From Eucalyptus grandis (taxonomy: Eukaryota; Streptophyta; Magnoliopsida; Myrtales; Myrtaceae), in NCBI RefSeq assembly GCF_016545825.1, contig NC_052618.1, positions 36,092,196 through 36,156,195 of the forward strand: 64,000 nt of DNA, given 5' to 3'. Positions 22,625 through 34,111 of this stretch are shown piece after piece. The position numbers and the translations under genes are program-made. A model generated the notes under the pieces. It did not search any database, was not told where the DNA came from, and saw only the letters and a program-made list of their open reading frames with translations. The first letter of the stretch is position 1; each line of letters opens with the position of its first letter.

Positions 22625-24315
22625 CCTTGCTTGGTGGTGCGTACGTATAATAGATTGTTTCTCAGTCGTCTTTCAATACCTTTGAAAGAAGATGGTTCAA
22701 ATCAGCAAAAGTCAAGAAAAATCAAGAAAATACAAAACCTAGTCAATTTTATATTTTCTTGAGATGAAATAGTGACAAGAAGCGTATATGATCCCAAAGT
22801 ATCATATAACATTTTCTCATCAAAATTTCTTCAAAAGAAACAATTGAAAATGATGATGGCAAATATTGAATTCGAATGCTCATTTTCTAAAAATTACATA
22901 AAAATGAAAATCTTCATGAATTTTTATTGATTACATCAAACAATTACAAGGGAAACAGGACCTTGAAACTTACAAAATGGTTCTTTTTTTTTTTTTTTTG
23001 GAGGAGTTCTAACGGGATTTTAAGAGTTCCTTGGCCATTTGCTTTGAAATGATTAAGAGACACACAAGTTTCGGTAAGAATCACGTGTGTAAAACAATTA
23101 AAGGTGCACACTTGATTGACAATGTGAGTGACTGAATGATCCATTGTCTTTCGAGTATGCAGGAACACCACAAAGCTGATGAATATGAGAATGAGAACAT
23201 GAGAAATTTGATTCCTAGATTTATGCTTTAGGCTAAGGAAGTATTGTTCAAGGAATGTATAAGGCATATAATTTGAGTTTCCTTTAAGAATAACTCTAAT
23301 TTTGTTGATAGTGATATTAAGAAATTGACTTAGGAGGGAGATTGGGTCATGACCAATAAGAGGAGTAACAACCTAAAGAAGCTTTGCCTAACTCGATGGC
23401 TTTCCGAAACTTCTCAATTGTAGGGGTCACTTCATATTGATTAAACATGAAGGTGGAGGTCATGGGATTCCAAATGAGCCAATGCCTTCACCATCACGAT
23501 ATGTGGCTCGACTTTTAGTAAAGTAGGGAGGAAGCCTATGCATTTTTTCACATAATCTTGATGTCTTGGGTCGAGATTCTCCCATAAAGTCTTGAGATTC
23601 CTTGGCAACGGGATGACGTCCAATTCAGGTTTACCCATCTAAGCCTAAACCTAAAGGGGCATTTGTGATTAAAACATATCGTCGTTGAAATATAAAGCAC
23701 ATAATTGAAATACGGAAAGTAAGAAGATAAAAATGATAAGAAAGGAACGATATCTTACCCATCAAATACATGGCAAGCACAAGTTACATGTCGCATGAAA
23801 TTGTGAGGTTTCGATGCCTAGGATGAGGGTCCTAAAGGTTCAAGTTCCCCATCCCAAAAGATAAAAATAGTTTACCCTCTACTATTATCATTGGTCAGTG
23901 CTAGTTTTGTTAGTTGGGACAAGTGAGTTTATATAAGTAATGGATTACCATGAGTATTTACTTGCAGATTCCATCCATAAACCCTCCTAAGGTCCTAAAT
24001 TGGGCAATCGGGGTTTTAGACCGCGGTTGTGTATGCGGTGTCGTGCTAAAGCTCGTAAACATGCGTTTAAACTTAAACATCCAACACTTCAATATAAACC
24101 CTTATACATTCATACATCCTTACTCTACCTGCAAAACAAAGGGTTTACAAGCACACCTCCCTTATAACTCCCACCTACAGGACCATTTAACATGAGGTTA
24201 GTGACTAACCTAATTTTCCATGCGACTTTGACATGCAAACGATCCTACACAAGACACATTAGTTAAGCACAATAACCATTTTTAAATGACTTCAAGTCCT
24301 CTTAATTTAGTAACC
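22625..24315 (-). other. Ogre-like 5' untranslated leader with possible remnant upstream ORF
   Basis: Ogre elements carry an extra ORF before gag. On the minus strand 23,638-23,441 encodes 'LPRNLKTLWENLDPRHQDYV' followed by 'KKCIGFLPTLLKVEP', a pattern resembling that ORF1 (L..W..L....Q....K..G.L..LL.V). It is only about 65 codons and isolated, so the match is tentative. The rest is non-coding, with a T-run at 22,986-23,000. Confidence 0.4.
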
Positions 24316-24335
24316 AGTCCCTAGTGGAGTCGCTA
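24316..24335 (-). promoter_or_regulatory. Primer binding site of Ogre-like element
   Basis: The minus strand reads TAGCGACTCCACTAGGGACT. This fits the arginine-tRNA-type PBS described for Ogre/Tat elements, whose usual form begins TGGCGACTC. It marks the boundary between the 5' LTR (higher coordinates) and the internal region. Confidence 0.6.
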
Positions 24336-24725
24336 AGTCTATCGCGGCCCGATCTCACCGCCCAATCCCTCTCGTGAGCAGAGGGAAAGAGGAAAAGTCG
24401 AATTTAGGGGTAAGAGTTTCCCATGGTTTGTGTTCCAAAAGACGTCATCACCTCGTCTATTAGATCGAACCTTTTGTGAGTTCCCTTAACAAGTTTACGA
24501 GTTCTCCCAAACTCATACCACACATGATAGTGAAGTGTCGCAACATAAACCCACACATGCGACACACCTCAAAAGAGGAGGTCGAGTGTGAATATCTAAT
24601 TCAAGGGTACTTTTACCATGGTAACCCTCCCTCTAGTACTCTCTTCCTTAAGGATGGTTTCACTTCATCCATTAGGAGTTTTCTACATGTGGGTATACTA
24701 AACCATGATGAGTCTTATGGAGACT
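24336..24725 (-). mobile_element. Ogre-like 5' LTR, segment a
   Basis: Begins next to the PBS ('tctatcgcggcccgatctca' on the plus strand) and ends at AGACT (24,721-24,725), the left target-site copy of solo LTR 2. No genes. Confidence 0.6.
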
Positions 24726-25206
24726 TGTCACATCCCGAACCCCGAGCACGCAACAACCCCTTCCTTAGTTGATAGAAAGCGATGTCCCAGGACTCATCAC
24801 CAACCCTTCATTTTTAATCTTTTATTATGCACAAGCGGAAACGAACCATCTCCCTATCAACAGACAATCAAGCAATCAAATAGGGAAAATGAGATGAATA
24901 GCAAGAGCACGACCTCTGTTCATATATATACACATTTTTACATTGGATTAACCTACGGAGGATCGCTTCCGATCTACAAGCCCAACAGAGGGGCCGATCC
25001 ATCCTTTAAGTTAGCCCAAAAAGGAAACTAGGCTAGGTTAATCCAATTATACACAAAAAGAACCCTCAGGTTCGACACTATGGTCACTTGGATCCAGCGG
25101 ACTCAGACTCCGTCGATTTAGAGTTGGAGTCGTATGGGTCAGTTGTTAGTGAAGTGGGGCTAGGGTTCTCCACTGCACCATCAAGAGGGTCCAACTCCAT
25201 TGGATC

Positions 25207-25452
25207 TCAGTTAGCGTCCTCGAGGCCCCTACTAGGCGGTCCATCAAGACCTTGCACAGGACCGATCGGCATATCTTCATTTCGAATGAACCATGCCAAG
25301 AACTTATGGGGTACCCATTGCCTCGGTCCCTCATCTACCCAGATGGTGGTGAGATACTTCTCGTACGGATATGCCCAACCCGGAAAGCGGTGGCACGTCA
25401 TGACAATATCCCAGTCCTTAGGGATACTAAACCTCATTGGTGGAAGTGTCAT
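25207..25452 (-). CDS. 81-codon conserved frame in solo LTR 2
   Basis: ATG at 25,452 is 9 nt after the candidate acceptor. The frame runs 'MTLPPMRFSIPKDWDIVM', 'CHRFPGWAYPYEKYLTT', WVDEGPRQWVPHKFLAWF, 'RNEDMPIGPVQGLDGPP' and ends TGA at 25,207. W-V-D-x-G, V-P-H-[KR] and G-P are shared with the degraded frame in solo LTR 1, and the stop falls at the same distance. After the stop an acidic/serine-rich stretch stays open to about 25,089. Unknown family. It has no membrane segment or signal peptide that I can see. Confidence 0.45.
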   Translation of the reverse strand: MTLPPMRFSIPKDWDIVMTCHRFPGWAYPYEKYLTTIWVDEGPRQWVPHKFLAWFIRNEDMPIGPVQGLDGPPSRGLEDAN

Positions 25453-25989
25453 CCTAAGGACCTGAAAGTAGTTATACAATAACCAGTGAGATATAAATCT
25501 TAACGGGTCCTCCCCTAAGCCCTAAATTAGAATACTAACTCAACTCGGGGTATCTCTCCAGAACCACCCACAACTTACCATGACTAACAACCAACAATCA
25601 ACAAATCATAATAGCTAGGGTCAACCACTAGCTACATAGTCGGTTTGCATGCAATTTTACCTAGTATGCCATACCTTGCACATTGAATCTTAGCATAATA
25701 CACACAATGCACATGGCCTTTAGATGATGCAGATCATCAATCACATACGAGTCGCGTCACAAGCGATCTCACCTAGCCATTGCCACACCCTACTGAACCA
25801 ATACGTAGTCAAAACCAATGATGCCATGATTCTCATACTCTCTCTTGCACTTTAGTGTGCCACCTATCATGCATCAATCGATCACACGGGTCCCGATTAT
25901 AAGGTAAAATCATTATGACACGTCCCATATTGCGCCACACAATTTTACCTCATAATAAAGCCCAACCATCTCAACACTCATGCGTGTTC

Positions 25990-26190
25990 CAATTCTTACT
26001 ACCTATTAGCCACGGTCAACTCCCAGTTGAGGGTACGATTAACTCCCCGATCAACGGTACGGCTAACTTCCCTGTTAGCGATCCGGTCAACTTCCCAATC
26101 AACAATCCGGTTAAATATGACCTCCCACCCATGGCCAACTTCCCAGTCAGTGATCATCTGACTCCTATCGAGCTACCGATAAAAATATCA
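25990..26190 (-). repeat. ~27-bp minisatellite in LTR 2 intron
   Basis: Degenerate units such as 'caacttcccaatcaacaatc', 'cggttaaatatgacctccc', 'ggctaacttccctgttagcg' and 'ggtcaacttcccaatcaac' between about 26,000 and 26,160. 'Actcccgttgagt' motifs scatter up to 26,400. Confidence 0.7.
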
Positions 26191-26635
26191 GGCTTCATCC
26201 TGCCCCGTCGGGCTCGGCTACGTCTAGAACTCCTGTTCAGAATCTACTATGACCAGCTTCTGACTCCCGTCGAGTATTGCCTCCAAACTCCCGTTGGGTG
26301 ACAGTCTAACATTTGATCACGCAAACATACCACCACAACTCACTATGCATTGCCCCCGAACTCCTGTTGAGTGATGGATTCCACTACTTGATCATGCAAG
26401 CACTCCACTAAAACTCCCTTTTTATCTGTGAGCATTTAGCTAATGCACACATGCTTAATATACAATTTCAAATCATTTTCCCCTAAAGGCGATCCATTTT
26501 GGTGTCCTTTCGACAAACCGTTTTTCCCCCTTCTTGTGAAAATCACTCGATTCATGCGGATGCCCATGCATTTACACATTCATTCACTTCATAGAATTAA
26601 CACACATGAATTTAGACAATTTTTCATTCTCAGGT

Positions 26636-26745
26636 AAACAGTGCATGTGAACAGTGCGCATAAACAGTACTTTGTGAACAATGCACGTGAACAATGTTTC
26701 GTGAACATTGTTTTTGTGAACAGTGTTACGTGAACAGTAAATTTC
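26636..26745 (+). repeat. Short tandem array of 'gtgaacagtg' motifs
   Basis: About seven copies of gtgaacagtg or close variants spaced 14-18 bp, for example at 26,647, 26,675, 26,691, 26,717 and 26,730. Confidence 0.8.
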
Positions 26746-27677
26746 CATAATTAAATAACTAATAAATTAAATCCAAAATTCATTAAAAACACTAATTAAA
26801 GCAAGCAATTAATCAATTAAAGTTAACCAAGCTTAATTAAGCACATAAGCCACAATTAAGTAAATAAAGCAAGCTTAAACTAAACTAATCTTATTTTACC
26901 AAAAAAAAACTAAACTAATCTTAGCCATTAATCTAACCACCTATATTAGGATTAATATAACTTATTAAATCTTCTAAACTAGAATTAACACTAATTAAAC
27001 CAACCCTAAGCAAGTTTAGGCACTAATCAAAGGATTAGGAGCTAAACTCACCCATTAAACGGGTCGGAGACATGGACGTGACGGCAATGACGGAGGCTAT
27101 GCTCAGGAAACTCTACCACAACGATCCAAAGCGGTCTCGAACATTCCCGATAATTCGAAATCCAATCTTGGGTTCTCATGCCATGTCAATTTCGTCCTAA
27201 TGCCATTTTGGGTACAACTCAGACTGACAGGCGGTTTTGAAGATTCACACGTAACCGACTTGTGCCAAACCACGTTCAAGACATCTTGACACATGGACGT
27301 CTTTAACTACATGAAATTGAGAATGATAGATTCTTATTTCAAAGTATACGATTATTGAGGATCGACCTAAGGTCGTTCGCGGGCTCGATAATAGTAAACA
27401 GAATAACCCGTTGTTCCATTATATTCTGTCCACAAATCAACTTTTAGTCATCCTTGAAATTGGCTTGCCTATCTACATGATCGTCCTCACGCAAGTCTCA
27501 CGGTCAAGTCATTTTCCCAAGTCGAGTTCTTTAGTCGTACGAGTTCTATCCTCATTAGCCTTTCCCCTTAAGGTCAGTATCTTAGCTGTGATCAATTCCG
27601 AGTGAGATCAACCAACATAGATTGACGAAATTCACATTCATTCATCCCTCAGAGGGCTCGAATTTCAGGATGTCACA

Positions 27678-27898
27678 AGACTCGTACCCTGCGCGATGGG
27701 TTCATTTATATGGTCTAGTTTTTTTAAAACAACCTAGAAATAAGATAGGAGTAGCTGCTAGCCTTGTTTTTGGGAGTTGGCTAGAAAACCCAATCAATGG
27801 TTGAGAGTATTCCCTTGGTTCCTACACAACCAAATATCTAGGTTTTGGGACTTGAGTTACGCTAATATTTCTATTAGTGCAATTTCGGTACTTAGCAG
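27678..27898 (-). mobile_element. Ogre-like 5' LTR, segment b
   Basis: A 221-bp remnant between solo LTR 2 and Sire1, bounded by their target-site copies AGACT (27,678-27,682) and AGCAG (27,894-27,898). No genes. Confidence 0.55.
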
Positions 27899-28821
27899 TG
27901 TTGGAGAAAACTTCCTTGAATGTTTTGAAGCTGACAAAACGTTTCCATCAGTCTAGTCTGAAGACTTGCAGACTCTTCCATCAAAGTCTGAAGACCTCCG
28001 GACTGCCAGACTCAAGACTCAAAGTCTATCCTCATTGACAGTTTCTAGACCGTCGAAGAAGACTTATCTAGAACTGGATGTTTCGTCAAGGATTTGACTT
28101 TATCGACCGGAGTAGATCTTCTGGTTGGATATAGCATGTCGGAATCCTTTGTTCTGATCAAGATTGATTTGTGAATTGTGGATTCGTTGATTGGCGAAGT
28201 ATCCTTGGAAGGTTCTACTTATGGAAACCAAGATCCTGATTGTATGGGCGAGTAGGATTGATGGGCTATCGTCATGTTCCTTAAATAGCTCGAAGATCTT
28301 CCTAATTGATTCTGTCCAACAGGTATATTGGAAGAATTCCTTTGGTAAGTGCCAACGGGTATGATGGCATAAAGGAGTATATAAGGAAGACGTTCAAGTT
28401 GTTCAAGTGTATGCGCGATAGAAGAATTCCAAAGTCTGAAGCTCATTGTTCTTAGTCAATTAAACTACTGAGCAAAATCTTGTACGCAAAAGAGAGTCTA
28501 TATCATTAAGAGACCTTGAGAAAGTGTAGTAAAGTCTCTACAATGTGGATTCAAGGAAGAGCCTAACTGTAACAACTCTTTTGTTCATAGTGAAATCCAG
28601 CCAGTGGGCTGTCAGTGCGGAAGAGTGAACATAGGCTTGGATTAAGTCGAACCACTATAATCTCTATGTTCTATTCTCTTCTCTACACTCTTTTACTTTG
28701 ATCGCAATTTGTTTTGAGAATTTCCTTTTCATAATCTATTGTTGATTTGCAAGGCACATATCTCGCAAAATTGTTTCTGCACCTATTTACCCCCCTTTAG
28801 GTGCTCATATTAGCTTTCACA
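27899..28821 (+). repeat. Sire1 5' LTR
   Basis: 923 bp, TG...CA ends. Near its start (27,950-28,035) eight AGTCT/AGACT pentamers are packed within about 85 bp. A TATA-like 'gagtatataagg' lies at 28,374-28,385, consistent with the promoter. The end region matches other Sirevirus LTRs in this window. Confidence 0.93.
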
Positions 28822-28823
28822 AT

Positions 28824-28835
28824 TGGTATCAGAGC
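28824..28835 (+). promoter_or_regulatory. Sire1 primer binding site
   Basis: TGGTATCAGAGC, two bases after the 5' LTR, complementary to the 3' end of initiator methionine tRNA as in most copia elements. Confidence 0.93.
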
Positions 28836-28883
28836 TTGTGTACTCACTTGAATTGAAGTGCTTTACTTCAGAGTTAAAGATCT

Positions 28884-29773
28884 ATGGCTAGTATGTTGGC
28901 TTTAGGACTAGTTGAAAGGCAAAGCAATACCAGACCGTCTTACTTTGATGGAAATGATTACAACATATGGAAAAACAATATGAAGGCATTCCTAAGATCA
29001 AAGGATCCTCTAGAATAGGACGTGGTAGATAAATGAATCATTCCTAAAGCCGCACCTGTCTCAGAAAGAGGAAAATAAGCTATTGAGTCTAGAGAAATGA
29101 CTCAAGAAGAGATAACCAAGAGAGACAAGCTCTTGATGCAAAAGCGATTTATTCTTTATATTGTGCATTATCACCTACTGAATATAACAGAATATTTTCT
29201 TGTGTTACAGCTAAAGAAGTCTGGGATAGATTACACATCACCTATGAAGGAGCTGACCGAGTGAAAGAAACCAGAATCAACATTCTGCTCGGACAATACG
29301 AAGCATTCAAAATGAAAACAGGAGAATGTATCACTGACATGTTTAGTCATTTTATAGAGATAGTGAATGGTCTTGAAAATCAAGGTCAACCAATTTCTGA
29401 TCCCATGAAAGTAAACAAGCTACTGCGTGGACTCTCAAAGGATTGGAATCACATAAAAACCTCAATAAGGGAGACACAAAGAATCGTGTACTCTTCAGTC
29501 AACGAAGATGAAGATCCTAAAGGTAAGAAATTCATTGCATTAAAATCTAATGATGATTCTGATGTCACAGATTCTGAAGACGATATGGATGATGAAGAGC
29601 TTGCTCTCATGATAAGAAGATTAAGAAAGCTAAACAGAAAGGGAAGAAGATTCAATCCAAAGAAACAGAGCTTTCAAAAGCAATAGAGTAAGTCTGTTGA
29701 GGATGATGAATCCAATAGAGATATAGTCTATTTTGAATGTAAGAAAAAAGGACACATCAGACCCAACTGTCCC
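28884..29773 (+). pseudogene. Sire1 Gag (broken)
   Basis: The start ATG at 28,884 is followed by 'ARPSYFDG'-like copia Gag sequence ('TRPSYFDGNDYNIWK', 'MKAFLRSKDPLE'). It is then interrupted by TAG (29,017) and two further stops, and a 2-bp insertion near 29,122 shifts the frame. The frame resumes at 29,261 ('TRINILLGQYEAFKMKTGE', 'GLSKDWNHIKTSIRE'), an acidic linker, and the knuckle at 29,726-29,773, where the first Cys is replaced by Tyr ('VYFECKKKGHIRPNCP'). Gag (UBN2-type) would form the particle and bind RNA. Sire2 has sense codons at the stop positions, so the stops arose in this copy. Confidence 0.9.
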
Positions 29774-29880
29774 CTTCTAAGGAAAAAGAAAGGAAAAACT
29801 GAGAAGTATCGAAAGGCACTCAAAGCAAAAACTTGGAGTGATACAGAATGTGAAGAAAGTGATGATGATTATGCCAACAT

Positions 29881-30543
29881 TTGTCTCATGGCACAATCGG
29901 ACTCGGACTCCGAAATGCAGACTCGATTCGAGACGGTGAAATCAAGGTAAGTAACTTGAAAATCCCTACTAAAGTCTCTAGATACATTAATGAACTATGT
30001 CTTAGTCTCAAGACTTCTCTTAAAAGGATTTCCGAACTCAAAGAGAAAACTCGCACTAAAACAACAGAAATTGTTCTGAAAGAAAAGGTCAAAAGTTTAG
30101 ACAAAAGTGTTTCTACCTTGAAAGAAAATGAAGACAATCTTTCAAAAGAAAATGCATTCTTGAAAAATGACATCTCAAATATTTCTAAAAGATTTTCTAT
30201 AGGATCTGAGAAACTTGAGAAAATTCTTTCAGCACAAAGACCTTACTTCAATAAATCAGGTTTAGGAATGACTACTGAAACCATTCCTCTAATTGATTTT
30301 CCTAAAGTAAAAGAAAGAATTAAGCAAAGACCTACGAGAAATGCTTATAAAAATCATTTCGAAAAAGTGTTTGTAAAACCAGTAGGTCGCAGTACTCTTA
30401 AATGTTCTAAGTGCAATAGTTCATATCATTTTGAAAAAGAATGTTCTATGGTTTGGAAACCTGTTAAGAAAGTATGGGCAAAGACAGTATATCATACTAA
30501 TAGCAATGGACCCAAGAAAATATGGGTACCAAAGAAAGCTTGA
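29881..30543 (+). pseudogene. Sire1 Gag-Pol linker with coiled coil and CCHC-like motif
   Basis: A 220-codon open stretch rich in Lys, Glu and Ser. Heptad-like 'LKEKVKSLDKSVSTLKENED' suggests a coiled coil around residues 60-100. It is followed by 'KRFSIGSEKLEKILSAQRPY' and 'FNKSGLGM', typical of Sireviruses, and 'LKCSKCNSSYHFEKEC', a second zinc-knuckle-like motif. Position between the zinc knuckle and protease fits the Sirevirus Gag C-terminal extension. It is open here but cut off from Gag by upstream stops. Confidence 0.75.
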
Positions 30544-30556
30544 GTCTCTTTTCTAA

Positions 30557-33500
30557 ATGCATATCACTATCAAGAAAAAGATTAAATGGTACCTGGATAG
30601 TGGATGCTCAAGGCATATGACAGGAAATTCAAATTGCTTCATAAAACTTGTTCAAGTTAATGGTGGAAAAGTTTCATTTGGAGGAAACAGCAAAGGAAGA
30701 ATTGTGGGATTCGGAACTGTAAAGATTGGAAGTCTCACTATCGCAATGTTTCTTTAGTGGAAGGACTCAACTACAATTTGCTTAGTATCGTCCACTGTGC
30801 GACACGGCTTCAAAATCAACTTTCAAGAGGGAATATGTTTAGGAACCAAAAAAGATTCCTCTCGCTCTTTCACGGGTCGAAGACATGGAAATATCTACCT
30901 CTTGGATGTCAAACTAGATGAAGCCCAATGTCTAATCTCAATTCAAGAAGAAGCAAACTTATGGCACGAAAACTTGGGCACATTAACATGAAGCAAATAG
31001 CCAAAATTTCAGCAAAGAAGCTTGTTCGTGGTCTACCCATCTGTCATTTCAAAAGACTGATCTATGTACACCATGTGTGTTGGGAAAACAGGTAAGAAAC
31101 TCATCAAACCAATAAATCAAGTTACCACTAATCGTGTACTGCAGCTTCTGCATATGGATCTCTTTGGACCAACCAGAACTCAAAGCATTGGAGGTAAGAA
31201 ATATTGCATAGTAATTGTGGATGACTACTCACGATTCACTTGGGTATATTTCCTGGTAAGTAAGTTTGAAACATTTTCTTACTTTAAAAAGTTGCTAAAA
31301 ATGTTCAAAATGAAAAATGGTATGTTATTTCAAGTATACGAACTAACCATGGAGGCGAATTTGAAAATCAAGACTTTACAAGATTTTGTGATGAATCTGG
31401 TTTTCAGCATGTGTTCTCTTCTCCATACACTCCAGAGCAAAATAGAGTCGTGGAAAGAAAAATAGATCGCTTCAAGAGATGGCTAGAACTCTTTTAATTG
31501 AAAGAAACATCTCTTCACGTTTTTGGGCTAAAGCAGTTTCTACAGCATGTTATATCATTAATAGAGTTTTTTTAAGGCCTATTCTGGAAAAAACTCCCTA
31601 CTAGTTATTTAAAGGTAAGAAGCCCATTGTTTCATATTTTCACGTGTTTGGATGTAAATGTTTTATTTTGAAAAATGCAAATGATCGAGTTGGGAAGTTT
31701 GAAGAAAAATCGATGAAGGGATCTTCCTTGGATATTCGACCACAAGCAAAGCCTACGAGTATACAACAAAAAGACTCAATCAGTAGAGGAATCAATGAAT
31801 GTCAAATTTCAAGACTCTATGCAAAATGAATCGATTCAGACTCAACTTGAAGAATTTGAACATGCTCTAGACTCTACAAAGTCTAAATCTCCAGAAGTAG
31901 CTCAGACTTCAGAAGACTAGCAACAAATAATTGTCGAAGATTCAAATGAAGAAAAAGATCAACAGTCGACAAATCAACCAGCAATGGAAGCATAAGTCCA
32001 AATCATCCCACATATCTCATTATCGGCGATATTAATGAAAGAATTCGCACAAGATCCAAAAGGCGCGAAGAGTCTAGTGCCGTGGCTCTTATTTCTGAAA
32101 TAGAACCCAAAAGTATAAAAGAAGCTCTAACTGATGAAAGTTGGATTGAAGCCATGCAAGAAGAACTCAAGCAATTCAGTATCAATGATGTCTGGGAATT
32201 GACTCCTAAACCGAAAGGTAAATCCATCATTGGAGCTAAATGGGTTTTCAGAAACAAGATGAACGAGAAAGGAAATGTTGTAAGAAACAAAGCAAGACTC
32301 GTGGCCAAGGGATATACGCAAGAAGAAGGGATAGACTATGATGAGACTTAAGCACCAGTAGCAAGGTTAGAAGCAATTAGTTATTACTTGCTTTTGCTTG
32401 TCATAAAAATCTCAGGTTATTCCAAATGGACGTCAAAAGTGCTTTCCTAAATGGATTTATCCAAGAGGAAGTTTATGTGGAACAACCACCTGGTTTTGAA
32501 GACCCAAGGAAACCAGACTCTGTTTTCAGACTGAAAAAAGCTCTATATGGTCTAAAGCAAGCACCTCGAGCTTGGTACGATAGACTAAGTAAGTTTTTAA
32601 TCCAAAATGGCTTTGTCAAAGGTAATGTGGATACTACATTGTTTATCAAAAGAGAAAGCAAAAGTTTTCTACTTGTTCAAATTTATGTTGATGATATTAT
32701 TTTTGGATCTTCTAATTAAAGTTTGTGTAAGAAATTCTTTAAGTCTATGCATGATGAATTTGAAATGAGCATGATGGGTGAACTAACCTTCTTTCTTGGG
32801 CTCCAAGTAAAACAACCAAGGAAGGAACCTTTATTCATCAAGAAAAGTATGCTAAAGATATTGTCAAAAGTTTGGATTGGAGAATTGCAAAAGATCGATG
32901 TACCAATGTCAAATTCCTTGAAGTTGGACAAAGATGAAGGAGGAAAGAAAGTCGACCATAAGTTATACAGAAGCATCATTGGTTCACTTCTTTACCTTAC
33001 TGCTTTTAGACCTGATATTTTGTTTAGTGTTTGCATTTGTGCCAGGTTTCAATCAGACCCGAGAGAATCTCATTTAAGTGCTGCAAAACGTATTATCAAA
33101 TACATTGCCTCATCTTCAACTTTGGGTCTCTAGTATCCTAAAGAAGGAGACTTTACTCTTCTTGAATACTCAGACGCAGACCTAGCCGGATGCGAGTTGA
33201 TAGAAAGAACACCTCGGGCACCCGTCAACTACTTGGAAGGGGACGGTGTCTTGGTTTTCAAGGAAGCAAAGTACGAGCTCTTTCTACAACGAAGCAATAT
33301 GTAGCTCTTGGAAGTTGTTGTTCACAAATTCTGTGGATAAAACAACAGTTAAGAGACTTTGAAATTGAAGATTCATGCACTAAAATCAAATGTGACAACA
33401 TCGGCGCAATCAATCTCATCAAGAATCCGATTCTTCACTCAAGAGCAAAACATATAGAGATTCGACATCACTTCATTAGAGATCATGTTCAAAAGGAGAA

Positions 33501-33604
33501 GTTTCAATTCGTTTATTGACTCAAAGAATCAATTGCGAGATATATTTACAAAGCCTTTGAAGAAAAATCAATTTGAAGCTATTCGTTCCGACTCAATATC
33601 TTAA
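30557..33604 (+). pseudogene. Sire1 Pol: protease, integrase, RT, RNase H (broken)
   Basis: Protease with D-S-G in 'WYLDSGCSRHMTG' (30,596-30,604). Pre-integrase region 'GRRHGNIYLLDVKLDEAQC' (about 30,885). Integrase core from 31,064 with 'LLHMDLFGPTRTQSIGGKKY' and 'IVIVDDYSRFTWVYFL'; frameshifts near 31,350 and 31,480. RT from 32,082 with 'MQEELKQFSINDVWEL', 'FRNKMNEKGNVVRNKARLVA', '[20 protein letters not shown]' and catalytic YVDD (32,684-32,695). RNase H near 33,180-33,600, ending 'IFTKPLKKNQFEAIRS' and TAA at 33,602. Stops and frame changes near 30,755, 30,990, 32,349 and 32,717 disable it. Confidence 0.92.
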
Positions 33605-34111
33605 AGTCTCGAGGAAGTTCGGACCCAGACCGAAAGTCTAAAGACTCGAACTGAGACTCGGATGATCAAGATTTTTTACTTGTAAGATATTTTATTTTCT
33701 CTTAGATCAAATCTCGAAAAGGTACGATCATCTATCTATAATTGATTGTTACTATTTTCAATTTCCGTGATTATTGCATTTTTTTTTTTTTGGAAAAAGA
33801 AGTTAAATTTTTAAAATGACAGTTATCAAATTTTTCAAAAGGCGCTTATTTTTAAAAAAGTATCTTTATATTTCCTTTTTACGACGTTCCGTATGCATCT
33901 CTTCGACTGTCTTATATACTGTCGGTTCTTCTTCATTTTACTCACAAGAACCCTAAGAGAGCACAGATTTTCCATTTCTGTCTTCTTCTCTTGTTTAATA
34001 TTCGAAAAGTTGTCATCTTTCTTGGGAAAACAAGCTTGGAATCCCTCCAATACAGTGAAAAATATCTTCTCAAAGAAAGTCTTCGAGGATCGCGAACAAG
34101 GGACCCGGTAG
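33605..34111 (+). other. Sire1 spacer between pol and third ORF
   Basis: About 500 bp, AT-rich, with another cluster of AGTCT/AGACT pentamers at 33,600-33,670 and T/A runs near 33,780. It corresponds to 43,400-43,864 in Sire2. In Sire2 the third ORF begins with an ATG at 43,865; here that codon is changed, so the first in-frame ATG is 34,112. Confidence 0.6.

Larger units (their letters stand above)
25462..27051 (-). other. Candidate intron within solo LTR 2
   Basis: Minus-strand donor GG|GTGAGTTTAG (27,051), followed by 'ctcctaatcc' much as in solo LTR 1, and acceptor CTACTTTCAG (ends 25,462). Length 1,590 bp. It contains two minisatellite arrays. Confidence 0.45.
24726..27677 (-). mobile_element. 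Solo LTR 2, Ty3-gypsy (Tekay/Del-like), 2,952 bp
   Basis: On the plus strand it starts TGTCACATCCCG and ends GGATGTCACA. It is flanked by perfect 5-bp duplications AGACT (24,721-24,725 and 27,678-27,682). On the minus strand it starts TGTGACATCCTGAAATT, parallel to solo LTR 1, and ends GTTCGGGATGTGACA. No internal domain is present. It shares internal architecture with solo LTR 1: candidate intron, minisatellites, small ORF. Unit sequences differ, so the two belong to related but distinct families. Confidence 0.92.

Noticed and set aside
23950..24195. 81-codon frame upstream of Ogre-like gag
   Set aside because: Plus-strand, opposite to the element; no recognisable motif and located in the untranslated leader.
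24316..24335. Short tRNA-like sequence
   Set aside because: Only about 20 bases, at the LTR/internal border: a primer binding site, not a tRNA gene.
25088..25465. 125-codon plus-strand frame in solo LTR 2
   Set aside because: Antisense to the conserved minus-strand frame; no shared motif with solo LTR 1 in this direction.
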